Positions 1 to 10,900 of a DNA stretch of 64,000 nucleotides are shown here, piece by piece. The notes below the pieces were generated by a model. The model ran no database searches. It was not told where the DNA came from and saw only the letters and a program-made list of their open reading frames with translations. The DNA is taken from the NCBI GenBank assembly GCA_026413225.1, contig CM048554.1, positions 90,437,963 to 90,501,962 on the forward strand, read 5' to 3'. Origin of the DNA: Otis tarda. Its lineage: Eukaryota; Chordata; Aves; Otidiformes; Otididae. Position 1 is the stretch's first letter. Each line of letters opens with the position of its first letter. The translations under genes were made by a program, and so were the position numbers.

Positions 1-59
1 TTAAAGAAACTAAGGTAGCATGGATTAAAGGGAAGATCTTCCTACACGTTGGTAACAGA

Positions 60-1010
60 TAAACATATGGGAAGATAATGGGGAAGAGGTAGTTAATTTT
101 CATAATGGAGGAGACTTGTCAGTGGAGTATTGGAAGGATTTGTGTTCGGGCTTGTGTTGCTGAATGTATTAATTGATGATCTAGGAGAAGAGGTGCTGGA
201 GAAATAACAAAGTTTGCTGAAGTTTACAAAAAATTATCAGAGTAATCAGAAGTGAGGGACTGAGAAGGCCATTATGTCACTGATAACTAGGTGATAGAAT
301 ATCAATAGAAATTCAAAGTGGAGAAATGCAAATTAATATGCAGCAGGGAGGGGAGTACACAGTGATGGTCACCACATTAGCTGTTAATCAGGGGAGAGAT
401 TGTGCAATCACAGTGAATAGTTACTAGGAAATGTCAGTTCTTCTAAACAGAAGGTGACTAGAATATAGGAAGAAATACTAGAGGACAGAGTGCAAAACAT
501 CAGTGTATCACAAGATTAATTTGTTGTGTTCCCAGATGTGGGACTATTAAATTAAGTTTTTCTGACTCTTACTTAAAAAGGCCACGATAGAATTAAAAGG
601 ATATCAAGTACAGTGGGACAAACAGAGGATGCAGAGGAGCTTTAAAAAAAAAAAAAAAAGGCCACAATCTGAACAACCTATATTTTCTAGGATTCTTGAC
701 TTTTTGTATAACAGAGGTATGCATGATAAAATCACTATTAACACAGGGAAAGGCAGTTAGGGAATTACTACTCATGAAACCCAAACCCAAGAGGAATCTA
801 GTGAAAGTAAGAGACAAGAATTTAAAGAAAAGACAACAGAGGGGCAAAGTTTTGCTTTTTCTTTTCCACACAGTCCATAATCTTATTATGGAACTTATTG
901 CCACAGGATGTTATGGAAACTGAAAGTGTAAATGGATGCACTAGCTTATTCAACAAATTTATGGAGAAAGAGACCCTTGGGAACTATTAAACACGTGATG
1001 TCGATATACT
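60..1010 (+). mobile_element. Decayed L3/CR1-like LINE fragment
   Basis: The + strand keeps, in order and with many frameshifts, stretches that resemble the second half of a CR1/L3 reverse transcriptase. Around 140-290 the text corresponds to the region after the polymerase active site (a VLLNVLIDDL-like segment). Around 360-420 is the segment that usually reads ELAV followed by RDLGV. Around 880-1000 is the terminal block of the type 'WN-LP-DV-A-S---FK---L'. The match is made by eye from knowledge of amniote L3/CR1 elements, so borders are approximate. Decay is advanced, which indicates an old insertion. Confidence 0.6.
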
Positions 1011-1044
1011 ATCATAGAATAGTTGGGGTTGGAAGGGACCTTAT
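1011..1044 (-). repeat. CR1 3'-end remnant, minus orientation
   Basis: A short block beginning ATCATAGAAT and running through GGTTGGAAGGGACC is the reverse complement of the usual CR1 3' terminus, which ends in ATTCTATG-type octamers. It closely resembles the start of the clearer copy at 62587. Only about 34 bp are recognisable; the following 200 bp do not look like CR1 to me. Confidence 0.5.
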
Positions 1045-2912
1045 ATCCAGGTTGGAAAGTTTGCAACTTCAGATTGCCAGAAGCGGGCACAGCAGGAAAA
1101 TGCTAAGTGTTGTTCTGTGTCTGCTCCGTTTCATAGACTTTCTCTGTAGATGTTTGTTAGTGGGCCAGTGTCGGGCTATTGAGCGAGCTGCTAGTTTCTG
1201 GATTAGTACAGCTGTTCCGTGGGGGACGAGGGTTCCGAAAGTACATTAAAATGTGATCTTAGCTGACTTGACTGCAGTGCCTTCCTTACAATCAGGTAAC
1301 ACAAAATACATACAAACTCTGAATGATAATTAAAATGACTTAGCTGTCAGGCATTTTTAAATAACTGAGGATTTATGCTGACTTTCTTATGGCAATACAA
1401 GCCTTCTATGAAACCAGTCATGGAACAGGAACAGTTGGTGAATATGGGAGAGAATTATAATTTATCTAAAACAACATATTACCCTTTAAAAAGTACATAT
1501 TAACAAAACATTCCAATGCCCACATGCTGAGGGATAGAAATCATCAGTTAAGAAAACAGATTTGTAAAAGAAGATACCTTGAGCGAGGAGTTGTTTGATT
1601 ACCTGACCAAGTGAAATGCTTTATTTAACCTGTTGTAAAATAGTGCTAGGCTGCCTAACAAGCAGTTGATATTCTAAATTACCAAGAAAAGTGAGGTTAG
1701 CTCTTTTTTGTTGTTGTTGTTGGTAATAATGTGTAAATATTTGATAGCTGAAAATATCTTCAGGTGTTTTTTGACAGGACTTCTATTTTGCTGGATGCAG
1801 ATCTGAACTCTTCACTACTGCTTTCCACTAAGAATACTTAAATGGCTCCAATGAATACAAATTACTGCATTCTTCAGATATTAACAACAGCTTTTTCCTG
1901 TTGCAAGATGTGTGGAGCTGTGTTTTTTCAGCTCAACTGAAATGCTTAATATGTAATTAAGAAGGTATTTTTGATTCACTTTTTAAGCTGTGTTACATGG
2001 GATATTTGTTGCAATTGAGTTGTCCCTTTATTTTGGCTACAAGTGTGATTCCAGTTTTATAACATACTCATGCTGTGTTAACTGGATCATGGGTTCATTT
2101 GTTTTAATGAATACAAAATTATTGTAAACAAAGTAATGAGTTTATAACTATTTTGAAGACTTAACTCATCTTCAGTAATAAATATATGAGAAAGATAAGA
2201 ATGAAATAAAATTTAATAAGGAAGGTATGTTGAAGTAATAAAGGTGGGAGAAAGCAGAATATCTGACTTTCTTCTTTACCTTTGCAAATTGTGTTTAAAT
2301 GAAAGAAATAATTTCTGCCTCTTATCCTGTAGCTGTCTACGAACCTGGACTCTGGTATTGAGTGTGTGGGGAACTGAGGAAGTGGAAGAACTTTGTTTCA
2401 TGTTTTGAAATTTTAGCACTCTGATATCCTCTACTGAAGGATGTTAATTTTATTCTGCTGTTAATCAGATGGCACTTTTACCCACTATTACGACAAGTAG
2501 CATCTGATGGATTATAGAAACATAATTCTAAGTATTTATAAGAAAGGTGCGGTGTCCTCTGCACAGGTAGTCGTTTCTTGTATTTGTGAACCTTTGATAG
2601 ACCAGCAAGGGACTTGGAAGTACTTGTAAAACAGGGGGCAGGCGGGCAGGGGGGAAAGTATTTAACCAAATGGAGATTTAGGTGTTATACTTCCTGAACA
2701 ATTTTTATTACTAATTTTCACATCACTTCGCCCCTTTAAAATTTTGATCCTCCAAGGTGAGGAAGATGTGAATTGTGTGTGGAAGGAGAGATGTATTTTG
2801 GTAGGGACATATTTTGTGCTGTCACCATGAAATGACTGATGCTAATGTTGCTTTGGATACTGTTTGCTGTAAGCCTGTTAAAATGTGTTTTCCTTTTTTA
2901 CTTTTTTTGTAG

Positions 2913-2942
2913 CCCACAAGACGATCAGCAAGATTGTCAGCT
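2913..2942 (+). CDS. HMGN3: HMGN3 coding exon: nucleosome-binding core
   Basis: A 30-nt microexon encodes [10 protein letters not shown], which contains the RRSARLSA motif that contacts the nucleosome acidic patch in HMGN proteins. It is flanked by a T-rich tract plus AG on the left and GTAAGT on the right. It starts and ends on codon boundaries, so skipping it would keep the frame but remove the binding core. Confidence 0.95.
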
Positions 2943-5900
2943 GTAAGTATGTATAACCCCTCTTGGTATATAAGTTTCTAGGCACATGCAGTTGCTTAGA
3001 CCAAACAGGTTTGTTACATTTTGCTTGATTCAACTTTAATTCTTGCTGAAGGATATTTAAGAACTCTAGAGCTAAAGTTACCTGTGTTTTCTTGATTTCA
3101 GGTTTTCAAGTTTTGTTTTCAACAAAAGATATATTTCCCCACCTCAGTGCAACATTGTTATGTGCAGTATTGACTTTCTGTCGTTTTGCAGGCTGATGTT
3201 AGTTGTGGAAATAAAACTACTTCTCTGGGAAAGAGAAGAGCTGTCCTTCAAGGACTTCATTTGCTGCCTCTAGTAGTATTTCGTTTTAGTTCTCTGTTAG
3301 AACGTATCTGACTTTTTTTTTTAATAGTTACTACTAATCTCCACGTTGTACTCTTAGAATAACCCCCCCAAATTGCTTTGACTGCTAGATGAGTGAGCGA
3401 ATGAAAATGGGTGTGTACAGTGATGAGGTGTGTTTATATATTAAGGTTTTTCAATCTTTTTCTAGATGCATACTAATGAGCAGGAAGTAAGGGAAGGTGT
3501 AGGGTGGGGGAAAGCTGGGGTGTGGAGGTGGCTGGCTGGCTTCCTTCTGGTAATATGTCTAACACGTTGTGCAACTAAAAATGTTTTATAGAAACCTGCG
3601 CCACCAAAACCTGAACCCAAACCAAGGAAAACCACAAAGGTAAATACTCTTATTTTTAGTTGCTATCACTGTAGCAAATAGTAAGCAAGTATACTCCTTC
3701 TTTCCTTTGCAAGCAGTTAATTCACAGCACTTTTGTGAGGCATCGGCTCCACTGCCCGCCTCACAGCTCCCTTACCACGCCCCCCCCCCCACCCCTCCCT
3801 ACCACCTCCCCCACCCCTCCCTACCACCCCCACCACCACCACTCCCCGCCCCGGAAAAAAACCCAATTAGATCATTCTTTTATTTTTCTTTCTGTTCCAC
3901 CCCTTCCTGGCCTCATTACTGGCTCAAACAAAATGTCTTGCCTGTTTGATATGCAGACCATGTTAGTTTGTAGTGAATTCCTAGTTTAAGAAGAATCTTT
4001 ACCTTTCCTACACCTTTCCTGAAATGTACGTGTTTGGTTGAGTGAGCTCTACCTGAGACCTAGCAATTTCTACAATAGGATTTGAGATTGCTCTGTGCCA
4101 TTCTGTTACCTTGTCTAGAGGGGCAGTACTTCATTTCATAGTGAGCAACTCTTATCTGTTCTTGAAGCCTGGCCATTGCTGAGAATGCACAATTATAATT
4201 AAAGGTGAAATTAAATATATTTAAATTGAATGGTTTGGCTTTTCTAGGCCAGTTACAGTCAAATTAAAATCTTATTAGTGTCTGAAATACCTTTTCAGTA
4301 TTTCTGCATATAAATCATGTACTTCAGAAACTGTAGATTTATTTGTGCCCAAGGGGAATGTTAAATAAGAGCAATTTCTTTATCGGGGAAAAAAAAAACA
4401 TGCTGGAAACTACGTCTAGCACTCCTCATGCTTACATTTAAGTCCTTTTATTAGTATCTCAGTTGGGCAAGTATCAGGATACAAAGTCTGTCTGTGAAAG
4501 TAAAACTCTGAACACTTTATGATTTATGAAATGAAATTACCAATAAAGTCTAGCCAAGTCCATCCTGCTGCTCTCTTAACAAGAGTATTAATAAAGAAAG
4601 GGAAATGGTAGCTTCTGTAGCTTCATTGTATGTGTTGTGAAATGAGCTTGGGGATATGGAGTCAGTCTAAGCTGCGTGAGAGACATTTGAAGCTCATTTC
4701 AGGCGACTCAAATCCTTTATGACAGTATTCAAAGTAACTTTTTAATACAATAATCTGGTTTTTTTCCCAAACTCTTGCTGGATTAGATTTTGAGGAGTAT
4801 ATTAATCTTGATCTCCTAAACAGAAAACAGCAAACCTGCTAGTAAACAACCAAAGATAGCATGGATTTGAGGTCATTTTTAGTGTTAAAAGCTTGCAAAT
4901 TGTGGGTTTACTAAGTCAATTCCTTAGCTGCTTATTTTGTAGGTGAAGAGTTAGGACTATACTCACACCACCAGTAAGCTTCTCAGTTAATTACCACAGC
5001 TGCTGTGTAACGTTGAAGCTGAAGGGTGAAAGGAGAAATTCAGGCTGCCCTGAAAAAGGGTTACTGGTACTCCCACCTTACCACCCCACTCCTGTATGAG
5101 AATTGCTGGGGAAAGGTAGTTAATGAAGGGAGACTGACCTTAATATCCCTGTTCACAGCAACTGTTGCCATTTTACGTGGAGAATCTTGTGCAAGTGATC
5201 ACTTGGAAGATCTCCATGGTGTTTATCAGAACTACTTTTAAATACTAATGTGAAATATTCAGTGAAATATCATTTAAATTTTTATCCCGTTGCTCTTAAA
5301 ATCCTTAACCTATGTCTCTGCTAGCCTTAGATCACAAATATAAATACGTACATAGAGCAAGGGTTAAAAAAAAGTAGGCTTCAGCATAGGAATTGTTTGT
5401 TTAAGAGCAAGTCTCCAAATGGAACTGTAGCTGTTAGAATAGTTCCTTTTGATAAATTCTCTGCTGCAGATGGAATTTTATCAGTGTTTGCCTCCCTAGT
5501 GTGTTGGTTGGTTCTTTCATTGACATAGAATGAACATCACAGATGTTATCAAACTAACAAAAAGACAGCCAACAAAAATGCTTAATTTTTAAAATCTAAT
5601 TTAATATTTAATGGTAATCAAAAATGTACTGCTGTTACACAAGCAATGTGTTGTTTGTGCTTGGCTGGATAAGCTTTCAATATACTGTAATTGGATTTGT
5701 TCATACAGATATCTTGTGTGTATACCTCTGTATATACAGCTCAGCTCTACCAAAATCGTTTGAGGGTTTTTTGTATCCCTATAAATTAGCAGAAACACAG
5801 AAGCAGACATCAGCATTTTCAGACATAAGAGATTTTGAGAGTCTGTATATAACTTTTGTGGATAAAAATTTTTCAGATAGTCTTTAGGTGGTTTTCTGTT

Positions 5901-6694
5901 GCAGTCCAGCACATGCAGCTTGCTAAGATTTCCTTTCTAGTTCATGTGAAGGTTTTTTTTTTTAATAAAAATATAGGGTGCTGGCTACTCATACAATGTC
6001 TATGCCCATGTTTTTAATCTACTGTCAGAAGGAACCTGGAACAAAGGCCAACAAAGGTGCTAAAGGGAAGAAGGATGAAAAGCAAGAAGCTGCAAAGGAA
6101 GGTACTACACCATCTGAAAATGGTGAAAATAAAGCTGAAGAGGTACTTCCCACACATAACTCCTGCTGATTGAATCAGTGTTTTTTAATTATTCAGCCTT
6201 TCAGACATTGATAGCATGTTCATAATGTTTCTTTTTATTGCCCATAATGTTATTGCAGATTCGCATCTCTCGCTCAACTGTTAGTGTTTCAACATCCAGA
6301 GGTGCCCCACCCAGCACACTGTCAGTAAAAGGGCAGATTGAAACAGTGAAAGTTAAGGGTACGGTAGAGCATTCAGCATGTGTGCAGTGAATAGAAACAG
6401 ATAGTAGTGTGGTGCTTTTCAGTATGAACAATGGAAGCTGACAGGTAAGGCTTGTATTGCTTTTGAAAAGCTGGGAACAATAATTTAAGAAAAATGTGTG
6501 AATGTACCTGTTTTGTTTGTGTAAATGTAATACGGTCATAGGTTTGAAACTGAGATGTTGCAAATAAGAAATCGAAGGAGTAAGGGTAGTTTGGGTATTT
6601 AGGTATGTAATGGCAATTTACTGTAGTAATTAATTTCTTTCTTTCTTCTCCACAGGCTCAGAAAACTGAATCTGTAGGTGACAAGAATGAATGA
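2913..6694 (+). CDS. HMGN3: HMGN3, high mobility group nucleosome-binding protein 3 (3' part, four coding exons)
   Basis: HMGN proteins bind the nucleosome core particle and loosen chromatin compaction in the nucleus. Joining 2913-2942, 3592-3639, 6029-6142 and 6656-6694 gives 76 residues in one frame plus a stop. The order is [10 protein letters not shown] (nucleosome-binding core RRSARLSA), a Pro/Lys-rich stretch [16 protein letters not shown], a Lys/Glu-rich acidic-basic domain, and an AQKTESV tail. [10 protein letters not shown] and the AQKTESV tail match HMGN3 as I know it, and are unlike HMGN1 or HMGN2. The linker is one residue shorter than in human (KTTKK rather than KTSAKK). The exons coding the MPKRK start and the following segment must lie left of the window, so the gene is incomplete here because of the window edge and is not broken. 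All introns are GT-AG. Calling it HMGN3 is secure; only the exact isoform use is unknown. Confidence 0.95.
2943..3591 (+). other. HMGN3: HMGN3 intron
   Basis: A GT-AG intron of 649 bp with donor GTAAGT. I see no repeat or embedded gene. It is phase 0 and has a short acceptor tract (TTTTATAG). Confidence 0.9.
3592..3639 (+). CDS. HMGN3: HMGN3 coding exon: Pro/Lys-rich part of the binding domain
   Basis: A 48-nt exon encodes [16 protein letters not shown], the C-terminal half of the HMGN nucleosome-binding domain, which is also part of the nuclear localisation signal in this family. Acceptor TATAG and donor GTAAAT are present. It is phase 0 at both ends. Confidence 0.95.
3640..6028 (+). other. 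HMGN3: HMGN3 intron
   Basis: A 2.4-kb GT-AG intron. It contains a C-rich low-complexity tract at 3777-3857. A 71-codon open frame at 5026-5241 shows no family features and is judged to be chance. The acceptor before 6029 is weak (TACTGTCAG), with its T-rich tract farther upstream near 5950. Confidence 0.85.
3777..3857. repeat. C-rich low-complexity tract in HMGN3 intron
   Basis: About 80 bp of almost pure C with interspersed A and T, including a run of 13 C and repeated CCCTCCCTACCACC units. The opposite (template) strand is G-rich with many runs of four or more G, so it could form G-quadruplexes, and the + strand could form an i-motif. The apparent proline-rich open frames here are a by-product of composition. 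Confidence 0.85.
6029..6142 (+). CDS. HMGN3: HMGN3 coding exon: Lys/Glu-rich C-terminal domain
   Basis: A 114-nt exon encodes 38 residues starting [15 protein letters not shown] and ending [10 protein letters not shown]. This is the start of the acidic C-terminal regulatory domain. The main donor is GTACTT at 6143. Inside the exon, after the codons for KE, is a second potential donor, G then GTACTA at 6102. Its use would create the short HMGN3b-type end described in the findings. Confidence 0.94.
6143..6655 (+). other. HMGN3: HMGN3 last intron
   Basis: A 513-bp GT-AG intron ending in a good pyrimidine tract (TTTCTTTCTTCTCCACAG). Nothing else is recognisable in it. Confidence 0.9.
6656..6694 (+). 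CDS. HMGN3: HMGN3 terminal coding exon
   Basis: It encodes [12 protein letters not shown] followed by TGA at 6692-6694. AQKTESV matches the end of HMGN3a; the last five residues differ from human, as is usual for this tail. In the alternative frame entered from the 6101 donor, the same exon reads SEN and then TGA at 6667-6669. Confidence 0.95.
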   Translation, partial: AQKTESVGDKNE

Positions 6695-7140
6695 AATATC
6701 ATGAAAAATTTGGGTTGCTTTTATGTACCTCTTGGACAACTTTTAAAAGATATTTTTATCAAGTATTTTGTAAATGCTAATTTTTTTAGGACTATGATAG
6801 TTGACATATTAAACTGTATATGAACGTTTCCCTTCTCATAACAGTGCTTTTAGAAATCCCATTGTTGCCAAGTAATATAAATATCAACTTAATATTGCAA
6901 GGTATGTGTAAAATTGGATCAGCATTCCATACACTTGCTTTAAGAAATTAAGTCTTGTGCATATGGTGATGTTTTTACTGTGCGTATTTGAATTTTTTCA
7001 TGCAGTTTTTCTAGAGCAATAATCAGTGGTGCTTTTGTACTTTAGGGTTTATGTGATTTTAATGAAACATGGATAGATGTGGCCACCTGCTGACTATTTT
7101 GGGTTCTTTTAATGGATTAAAATAAAAGGTCTCCTTGCCT
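6695..7140 (+). other. HMGN3: HMGN3 3' untranslated region
   Basis: About 445 bp of AT-rich sequence runs from the stop codon to the expected cleavage site 10-20 bp after AATAAA at 7121. The exact cleavage base cannot be read from the sequence. Confidence 0.75.
7121..7126 (+). terminator. HMGN3: HMGN3 proximal poly(A) signal AATAAA
   Basis: This is the first AATAAA after the HMGN3 stop codon, about 430 bp downstream of it. It is followed by a short spacer and then T/G-containing sequence. It is a good candidate for the main 3' end. Confidence 0.7.
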
Positions 7141-7934
7141 GCAAAACTACAGCCTCCTAATGTTTTCTCCAAATATGAGGAATGCCTTACTCATATTTTC
7201 AACTGTTATAAGGAAGACTAAATGATTTAGCAACAGTTGTTTTGCATGCAATCTGTTTGCTTTGTTGCTGGTATCTGATTGAAAAATACCCACACAGGAG
7301 TAGCGGGCAGCGATTTTTAGTGGCCTACAACTTAAAGGACTTAATAGATACATTCTTCAGATACACTGTCACAGGGTGAGTAGAGTTGTCATACTCTGTC
7401 AGGATCTTGTGTCTGTAATGAGCTATCAATACAGAATGAATTGCTTGATTGGTAGAGACGTACAGTAATGTAAAAGTACCTTTGTTTCACCCCTACTCTC
7501 TTTTCATTAACTAGGGAAGACTTGCGTCCTATTCTGTGGAAGCCTTTCTTTCTATCTGCAGCCTCAGATTAAATATAAATAGTAATTGCTGTTCTGCTTC
7601 AGCTGAGGACAGTTAATACGTTGAAATTGCTGTTAAACAGCGCTGTATGTTTGGTAGAAATGGAACAATGAAAGTTTTATTTTTGAGGTGATTGTGGTGA
7701 TCTGGTGGATTAGCTAATGGTTTTTTTAGTGTCCATGTTTCAACTCTGCAGCTCATTCTAAGTGCATTTTATAATTTTTCTCCTTCTCTTTTCTCTAGGG
7801 GCCCTGGTATTTCTATTGTTACTTCTGGGATGGGAGGGGTGAGAGAAAAGATGTTCCCTGTTCCTCAATAGCATTGATTTGTATTGCTCAAGTGGTGGCC
7901 GTTATGTCTGAGGACACCTTTTGCTTGTTAAGTC

Positions 7935-7944
7935 AATAAATAAA
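7935..7944 (+). terminator. Possible distal HMGN3 poly(A) signal (overlapping AATAAA pair)
   Basis: AATAAATAAA holds two overlapping AATAAA hexamers. A T/G-rich stretch (TTCTATTTATTCTTTGTG) begins about 25 bp downstream, the usual arrangement of a cleavage site. If used, the HMGN3 3' UTR would extend by about 820 bp. There is no transcript evidence. Confidence 0.35.
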
Positions 7945-10900
7945 TGACTGTTGCCTGACCTAGCGTTCTATTTATTCTTTGTGAAGAAATCTCTGGTTGC
8001 CTTTTTTTTTAATTAAAATAGAAAACAAGCCAAGTCTCTCTATATGTAAAAATTGAAGATTGATTACCAAGACCCTGTATGCTAACTAGAATAGTAGTTA
8101 AGACCTGCATTGAGATAAATGCCTCTGCTGCTCTAGTGATAGGCTTGCTAGAGCCAAATAAGAGGAGGCTGTTCTCTGCATCATGAACTTAGTTTTGGAA
8201 GAAAATTTAAACCAAGTCTCTTGTTTTTTGGTGATAGAAGGCAGAGAGCTGTAACAAAACTTGTAGCCTAATGAGAAGTAAAGTCTATATTGTTAGTGAT
8301 ACGTACTTGGTAGTCCTGCACAGTGCTTCTGGTTTGCTTTCTGATGGACCCTGTTGAAAGTCTGTTAATTTAGACACTATAGTCATGGGAAGTTTAACTG
8401 TCTAAACTCTTTCACAGAATCATCAAAGTGCTGTTTCTTACTGTCAATTTTATCCCTGTGAGGAGGGGTTTTGTATATACTGATCATTTTGTGTGGATAA
8501 CTGAGAGATTAGTTGCCTAATCCTATCTAGACAGTTGGAGTTCTTGAAATGACCCTTTTAACTCAGACTTAATTAGGCATGAGCATCACAAGACACTAAA
8601 CACATCTTTGGACAGTCTTATTTTAGGAGAGCTCCTTTTACTGAATGCCTAAAAGGTGGGTAGAAATTGGGTGCTTAAACTAATCACACAGTATTCCTAA
8701 CCTAGTAATTTTGGCACATTATTGTGTTGGCTTGACCAGATTAGGAGATTCAGCTCAGTGACAGAGTTCTGTTAGAAGCATTTAACAACAGAAAATCCAC
8801 TTGGGTCAAGTTTAGTGAAACACGCTATCCTACTGATTCACTTAATGTTTCTGTTTTTTTCAGAAGTGTTTTGTAAATGTGATGCTTTCCTATTTTTTTT
8901 TCCTCTATGTGTGAAATTTTCAGAGACATTTTCAAAGCACTGTGTCAAGTGGTAAAACATATTTTTTAAATTTAGAATGGCTGCACATTGAAACACATGT
9001 AGGTAGAGTCTTTGTGGGCAGCTGGTGATCTGCAGAGCACCTTCAGGAAGCACGTAAGTATTTTAGTTTTGAAGTGGTACTTGAAAGTGCCAGGTGCTGC
9101 ATCTTAGCCATGAAGAAACTTGCATCATCAGTATTTAATGACTGTCTGCTTCACACTTGAACGCAAGGTGTGGAGGGATCCCTGAAAGTTATATTTGTCC
9201 TTTGTGGGATGTAACAGATGGCTAATTCAAAATACATTTAAAAATACATATATATTTTTAATTATTATTGAGAAGGATGAACTGGTATTAAGTTCAAAGA
9301 AGGCAGGTACAACAGAAACAAGACTTAAAGAATGATAAAAAAAAGTCACCCTTAAGTAGTTAAAGGTCCACCTTCCCTTAGCTTTATATAATTTCTCTGG
9401 GTTGTTACTTTCTGCTGCTTCCCTATCCTTAACTGACCTTGGGCTAATTGCGTGTGTCAGCACAAGGCTACACTTGGTATTTGGTCTTTTCAAATGGCAA
9501 AGGCAACTTTTTCTGAACGGAGAGCTGTGCTGATGAGACACAGGCATTTAAAGGGAGTGCTAATGGAAAATGAATCCTTATGCTAAACAACAGGGAAAAT
9601 TAATGGTTTTTTGCTACAGTTTGCTCAACTCTCAAAAGTTGGAGAGTTATTTGATTTGTTTGTAGCTGCAAAAAGAAAATAAAAGTAGGGATAGGGAGAA
9701 GGAATAGCAAGAAAATAAAGACGTCTTACTAGAATAAATAAGTTAAATTTCTATCGGAATGGGAAAAAGTTTTGGGGTGTTTTTGTATGCTCAGTTCTGT
9801 GATTTTTATTTGTTTTTTAGTGTAGTCTTAGAAGGGGAAAATAAGATAACTTAAGTGTTCAGGGGTTCATGGTTTAAAGTTAAACCATTTCTACAGTCTG
9901 AAGGTATACATCATGATACCAAGCCTCTACAGCCACAACGTTGATTTCTTATCTACTGAAACTTTGCAAAATTGATATAACCCTAAAGAGATTATACAAC
10001 TGAGAAAGAAGTAGCCATTCTGTATTCAATAAAGGTAAGGTGTCGTCAAATTAAAAAAAATCTCAAATGTGGAGTCTTCCATTTCTCTTTTGAATAATTG
10101 CTTTTGACCTGGCTGCCTTATTGGACCTGTGTTTTCACTTGTGTCATTGTATCTGGAATAGTGCTAGGCGGCTGACTGCTGTCAGATTTAAAGCAGCGAT
10201 TTAGCCCATGCTGTTAATTTATATTAAATAAGTCAGTAAATGTCTATATTTGAATCGAAGCACAAAAAGATAACAGGAGACTGTCTGTAAACAAGTTTAG
10301 CAGCAAGAACTGTCATCCTCCCAGCTTCAGGTTTATTATAATTCTTTTATTTGCAGGAAGACTTGAATACTTTCACTGCTAGTTAAATTGCTGATACGTA
10401 ACGGTCAGGAAAAGCACTAAGCTGTTCAGTGCCATTATTTTCTTGTGAAGGCAAGAATTTTCTACTGCTCTTCTCCATAATAAACACACTTCTTGCTTTA
10501 TTCAGAAACTGAGAACTTACTGGAAGGCTGTTGTTTGGCTAGATATAGCCAAATTGCCACCAAATGCCCTCTGTAATGTCCAATTACGCATTTATAACAA
10601 ATCAGAATGAAATAAGGGTGGCTTTCCTGTAGAACACTGACAAGGTGAGAAGTAAACTATTATTACTCCATTTGTGATGAACAGTAGTATTAGAAACAAA
10701 GTAGTTTATACGTAACAAGCAGAGACTTGACAAGTGTTAGACTAGTTCAGCAAAACCCTCTCCTCTTGTAACCACCTTCAAAGTATCTACAAATCAGTTC
10801 TGGTGAAAAATGACTTAAAACAGTACATTTGAAATTTGTCTGTTGATACTGATTAGTCTCCTTTTTTTCCAAATGTGAATGGAAAAATATACTTGCTTAC

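Larger units (their letters stand above)
1..2912 (+). other. HMGN3: HMGN3 intron (5' end outside the window)
   Basis: No exon resembling the missing HMGN3 N-terminal segments was found here, so this is taken as the 3' part of the intron before the RRSARLSA exon. It ends in a T-rich tract and AG at 2911-2912. It contains an old LINE fragment over roughly 60-1010 and a short CR1 3'-end remnant at 1011. From about 1,050 to 2,900 I see no recognisable element, only unique-looking AT-rich sequence. Confidence 0.7.

Noticed and set aside
3707-3989. Two proline/histidine-rich open frames
   Set aside because: They are translations of a C-rich low-complexity tract within an HMGN3 intron and have no splice context.
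2913-6694. HMGN1 next to BRWD1 as the gene pair
   Set aside because: My first reading, since HMGN1-BRWD1 is a paralogous arrangement. The [10 protein letters not shown] start, the KEPG segment and the AQKTESV tail fit HMGN3, and the WD40 exons fit PHIP, so the HMGN3-PHIP locus is the better call.
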